Shown: positions 63,432 to 64,000 of the stretch, one piece after another
Position numbering within the stretch: position 1 is the stretch's first letter
Layout: the number at the start of each line of letters is the position of its first letter
NCBI RefSeq assembly: GCF_008124885.1
Contig: NZ_VNHX01000006.1
Location: 1 to 64,000 of the forward strand
Origin: Sphingobacterium allocomposti
GTDB lineage: Bacteria > Bacteroidota > Bacteroidia > Sphingobacteriales > Sphingobacteriaceae
Length of the DNA stretch: 64,000 nucleotides
Direction of reading: 5' to 3'
Made by a program: the position numbers and the translations under genes
Notes under the pieces: generated by a model
Databases searched by the model: none
Told to the model about the DNA's origin: nothing
The model's input: the letters and a program-made list of their open reading frames with translations, nothing else

Positions 63432-64000
63432 TCATGTACCCGCCCCTATTCGCGTGACGGACGGTAGCCTTACCGTAACGATATAAGTGCCTTCCATCAA
63501 TACCCGAAAACCAAAAACCGGGTTGATGTTCAGGGACGTATTATATTCATCTATCTTGGCAAATCTTTTCGGAATCCGATAATATATAAGATAACCCCAA
63601 TCTGTAACACCATCATGGTAAATAGTTAAAGGAAACGGAGCCACTTCAAAGTCGCAAATCAGCGCAGTATCAGTTTCTACCACCGGATTAAACTTAACAT
63701 GGCTTTCAAACGTAGGTCTGTCTCCCCTTCGGATAACCTCTCCGCCCGAAGGGTCAAATGGGACACCGTTCTTATCCACGATCTTCAAGATCACCCGTGC
63801 CCCTTCCCCGGATATGCGTTCGCATGAAACTTGGGGAGCTGTTGTGTTAAAAAACGTTTCCGAATCGTCTGATCCTGTGGCAGCTTGATAGGTCACCTCA
63901 AAGAAATCAGTTAGAGAAGGATCCACGACCTTAATTGCGCCGAACTCGGGGAATAATCTTGTCGCTTTCACATTCGACATCTCTATATCAAAAATGTAAT
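63432..64000 (-). CDS. Partial lipoprotein-locus protein (possibly DUF5007), running off the window
   Basis: The last about 188 residues of a protein. The frame stays open through the right edge (codons Y-I-F-D-I-E precede the internal Met at 63980), so the internal ATG is not the true start. The visible part is beta-rich (FEVTYQAATGSDDSETFF; DWGYLIYYRIPKRFAKIDEYNTSL; GTYIVTVRLPS). In Bacteroidota such proteins (I think DUF5007) are encoded after SusC/SusD. It lies 104 bp before the HExxH lipoprotein gene on the same strand. Confidence 0.55.
   Translation of the reverse strand, partial: YIFDIEMSNVKATRLFPEFGAIKVVDPSLTDFFEVTYQAATGSDDSETFFNTTAPQVSCERISGEGARVILKIVDKNGVPFDPSGGEVIRRGDRPTFESHVKFNPVVETDTALICDFEVAPFPLTIYHDGVTDWGYLIYYRIPKRFAKIDEYNTSLNINPVFGFRVLMEGTYIVTVRLPSVTRIGAGT

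Overview
The window is a chromosomal segment of a Bacteroidota bacterium, most likely a member of Sphingobacteriaceae (Sphingobacterium, Pedobacter or Parapedobacter relatives). The evidence is SusC/SusD pairs with an ECF sigma factor and FecR, a serine palmitoyltransferase sphingolipid operon, DUF4249, DUF4954 and DUF1080 proteins, and promoters of the Bacteroidota type (TTTG, about 19 bp, TAnnTTTG) at several places. No phage, insertion sequence or CRISPR array was seen. The genes are mostly metabolic and envelope genes, separated by a few degenerate stretches.

Layout. 1-1257: no gene; heptamer repeat arrays, a hairpin-rich segment and two leftward promoters. 1258-5696 (minus): an operon that looks like a sphingolipid pathway (serine palmitoyltransferase, a GNAT-like acyltransferase, a CerR-like reductase, a CDP-alcohol phosphatidyltransferase and a GtrA-like membrane protein). 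6050-11218: smpB, an AraC regulator, aldehyde dehydrogenase with DUF779, an Old Yellow Enzyme and a thioesterase. 11250-19007: a membrane-anchored MutS-like ATPase, pcm, a DUF4886 SGNH hydrolase, and glmS with a DUF4954 beta-helix protein. 19149-22423: the Ku/LigD non-homologous end-joining pair, convergent. 22424-23338: a decayed region with a frameshifted GAF domain. 23339-25995: alcohol dehydrogenase, nitroreductase, HxlR regulator and a PH-domain membrane protein. 25996-27137: no convincing gene; tandem and nested inverted repeats.

27138-30904: a TonB-dependent receptor translationally coupled to a membrane-anchored endonuclease/exonuclease/phosphatase-fold protein. 32057-36058: an outer-membrane barrel, TonB-dependent receptor and DUF4249 lipoprotein operon with a clean promoter. 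36413-36489: tRNA-Pro beside two strong hairpins. 36728-39404: a promoter, a short terminated leader or small RNA, then three tightly spaced genes (cysteine-synthase-like enzyme, a papain-like protein of unknown function, a PanD-like aspartate decarboxylase) and a terminator. This is the best candidate here for an undescribed small pathway. 39473-42775: truncated hemoglobin, M28 peptidase, Smr protein and an MRJP/yellow-type protein.

42800-49621: a complete histidine-to-glutamate pathway (hutH, hutI, hutU, hutG) with a divergent LysR regulator. 49835-50836: a DUF1080 lipoprotein. 51098-58832: an ECF sigma, FecR, SusC and SusD uptake locus that ends in a lipoprotein resembling Vps62/NPP1 proteins and a strong terminator. 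58925-61653: a small basic lipoprotein, a LacI regulator and a D-lactate-dehydrogenase-like enzyme. 61728-64000: the 3' end of another outer-membrane locus on the minus strand, with a SusD C-terminal relic, a HExxH lipoprotein and a partial lipoprotein running off the right edge.

All calls rest on reading the sequence and on memory of protein families; no database search was possible.
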